From contig JASBTO010000056.1 of assembly GCA_030148365.1 (NCBI GenBank), positions 1 to 6,462 of the forward strand: 6,462 bases of DNA. Direction: 5' to 3'. Each line of letters starts with the position of its first letter. The first letter of the stretch is position 1. This DNA comes from Kangiellaceae bacterium (GTDB lineage: Bacteria; Pseudomonadota; Gammaproteobacteria; Enterobacterales; Kangiellaceae). Position numbers and translations under genes: made by a program. Shown one piece after another: positions 6,099-6,462 of the stretch. The notes below the pieces were generated by a model. That model was not told the origin of the DNA, did no database searches, and was given only the letters and a program-made list of their open reading frames with translations.

Positions 6099-6462
6099 CA
6101 GGCGCTTTTGTCTTTCCGGTAGGTCACCGCAGCCTCGATAAAGGCATTGAACAGCGGATGCCCGTCCCGGGGGGTGGACGAAAATTCGGGGTGAAACTGG
6201 CAAGCCACGAACCAGCGGTGCTCCGGCAACTCGACCATTTCCACCAGATTGGTGGACAGGGTACGGCTGGAGACCACCAGACCGGCTTCTTCCAGTTTCG
6301 GCACCATCAGGTTATTGACCTCATAACGGTGCCGATGGCGCTCGGAAATTTCGTCGGCATCATAGATCCTGTGAGCCAGGCTACCGGCTTTTAGTTCACT
6401 CGGCTGCGCGCCCAGACGCATGGTACCGCCCAGATCGGAAGTCTCGTCCCGCACTTCCTTGC
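6098..6462 (-). CDS. pyrG: CTP synthase, C-terminal end of the glutaminase domain; gene continues past the right edge
   Basis: The last 120 residues of CTP synthase, which aminates UTP to CTP using ATP and glutamine, are encoded here; the rest (about 420 residues in this family) lies beyond base 6462. The piece belongs to the class I glutamine amidotransferase domain. SDLGGTMRLGAQ, ERHRHRYEVNN and FVACQFHPEF are near-invariant in PyrG. The His and Glu of the last motif complete the Cys-His-Glu triad of the glutaminase (His515 and Glu517 in E. coli). STPRDGHPLFNAFIEAA closes the domain, followed by a short variable tail ending KDKSA. A GTG codon at 6454 is internal, not a start, since conserved sequence continues upstream in frame to the edge. 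kdsA begins 11 bases after the stop, as in Pseudomonas. Confidence 0.97.
   Translation of the reverse strand, partial: KEVRDETSDLGGTMRLGAQPSELKAGSLAHRIYDADEISERHRHRYEVNNLMVPKLEEAGLVVSSRTLSTNLVEMVELPEHRWFVACQFHPEFSSTPRDGHPLFNAFIEAAVTYRKDKSA

Noticed and set aside
6087..6203. Longer kdsA start adding 39 residues
   Set aside because: The extension overlaps the end of pyrG, has no family resemblance, and the strong ribosome site is placed for the ATG at 6086.

Overview
The window is mostly a stretch of gammaproteobacterial chromosome read on the minus strand, with a short foreign piece joined to its left end. The order pyrG-kdsA-eno-ftsB-ispD on one strand, with very short gaps, is the arrangement known from Pseudomonas and its relatives. 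The protein sequences (FtsB with LQYRLWFG, IspD, CTP synthase tail) also fit a gammaproteobacterium. I cannot name a genus.

Layout, reading the minus strand from the right edge: the 3' end of pyrG (CTP synthase), kdsA (KDO-8-phosphate synthase), eno (enolase), ftsB (divisome coiled-coil protein) and ispD (MEP-pathway cytidylyltransferase). These form a compact housekeeping cluster with gaps of 11, 16, 74 and 5 bases. After ispD comes a 157-base gap with AT-rich sequence next to the following gene. Then comes a type IV pilus minor-pilin operon, pilV-pilW-pilX-pilY1. The first three carry class III prepilin leaders and one N-terminal helix each. The fourth begins with a signal peptide and a von Willebrand A-like domain. 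Together these proteins would form the priming complex and tip adhesin of a type IV pilus.

pilY1 is cut after about 171 codons, near base 266. Left of that point the sequence switches abruptly to about 70% GC with about 92% G/C at third codon positions. It now encodes, on the plus strand, the middle of a class V aminotransferase (serine/alanine-glyoxylate type) of an actinobacterial or similar high-GC character. That gene is itself cut just before its expected PLP-lysine motif. Two unrelated genes, both broken at the same base and on opposite strands, are best explained by a chimeric join from assembly or amplification rather than real biology.

I found no RNA genes, CRISPR arrays, insertion sequences or phage genes, and no evidence for an undescribed system. 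The points most worth a second look are the chimeric junction, the off-consensus metal site in PilY1, the metal-dependent type of KdsA, and the placement of the minor-pilin operon directly after ispD.
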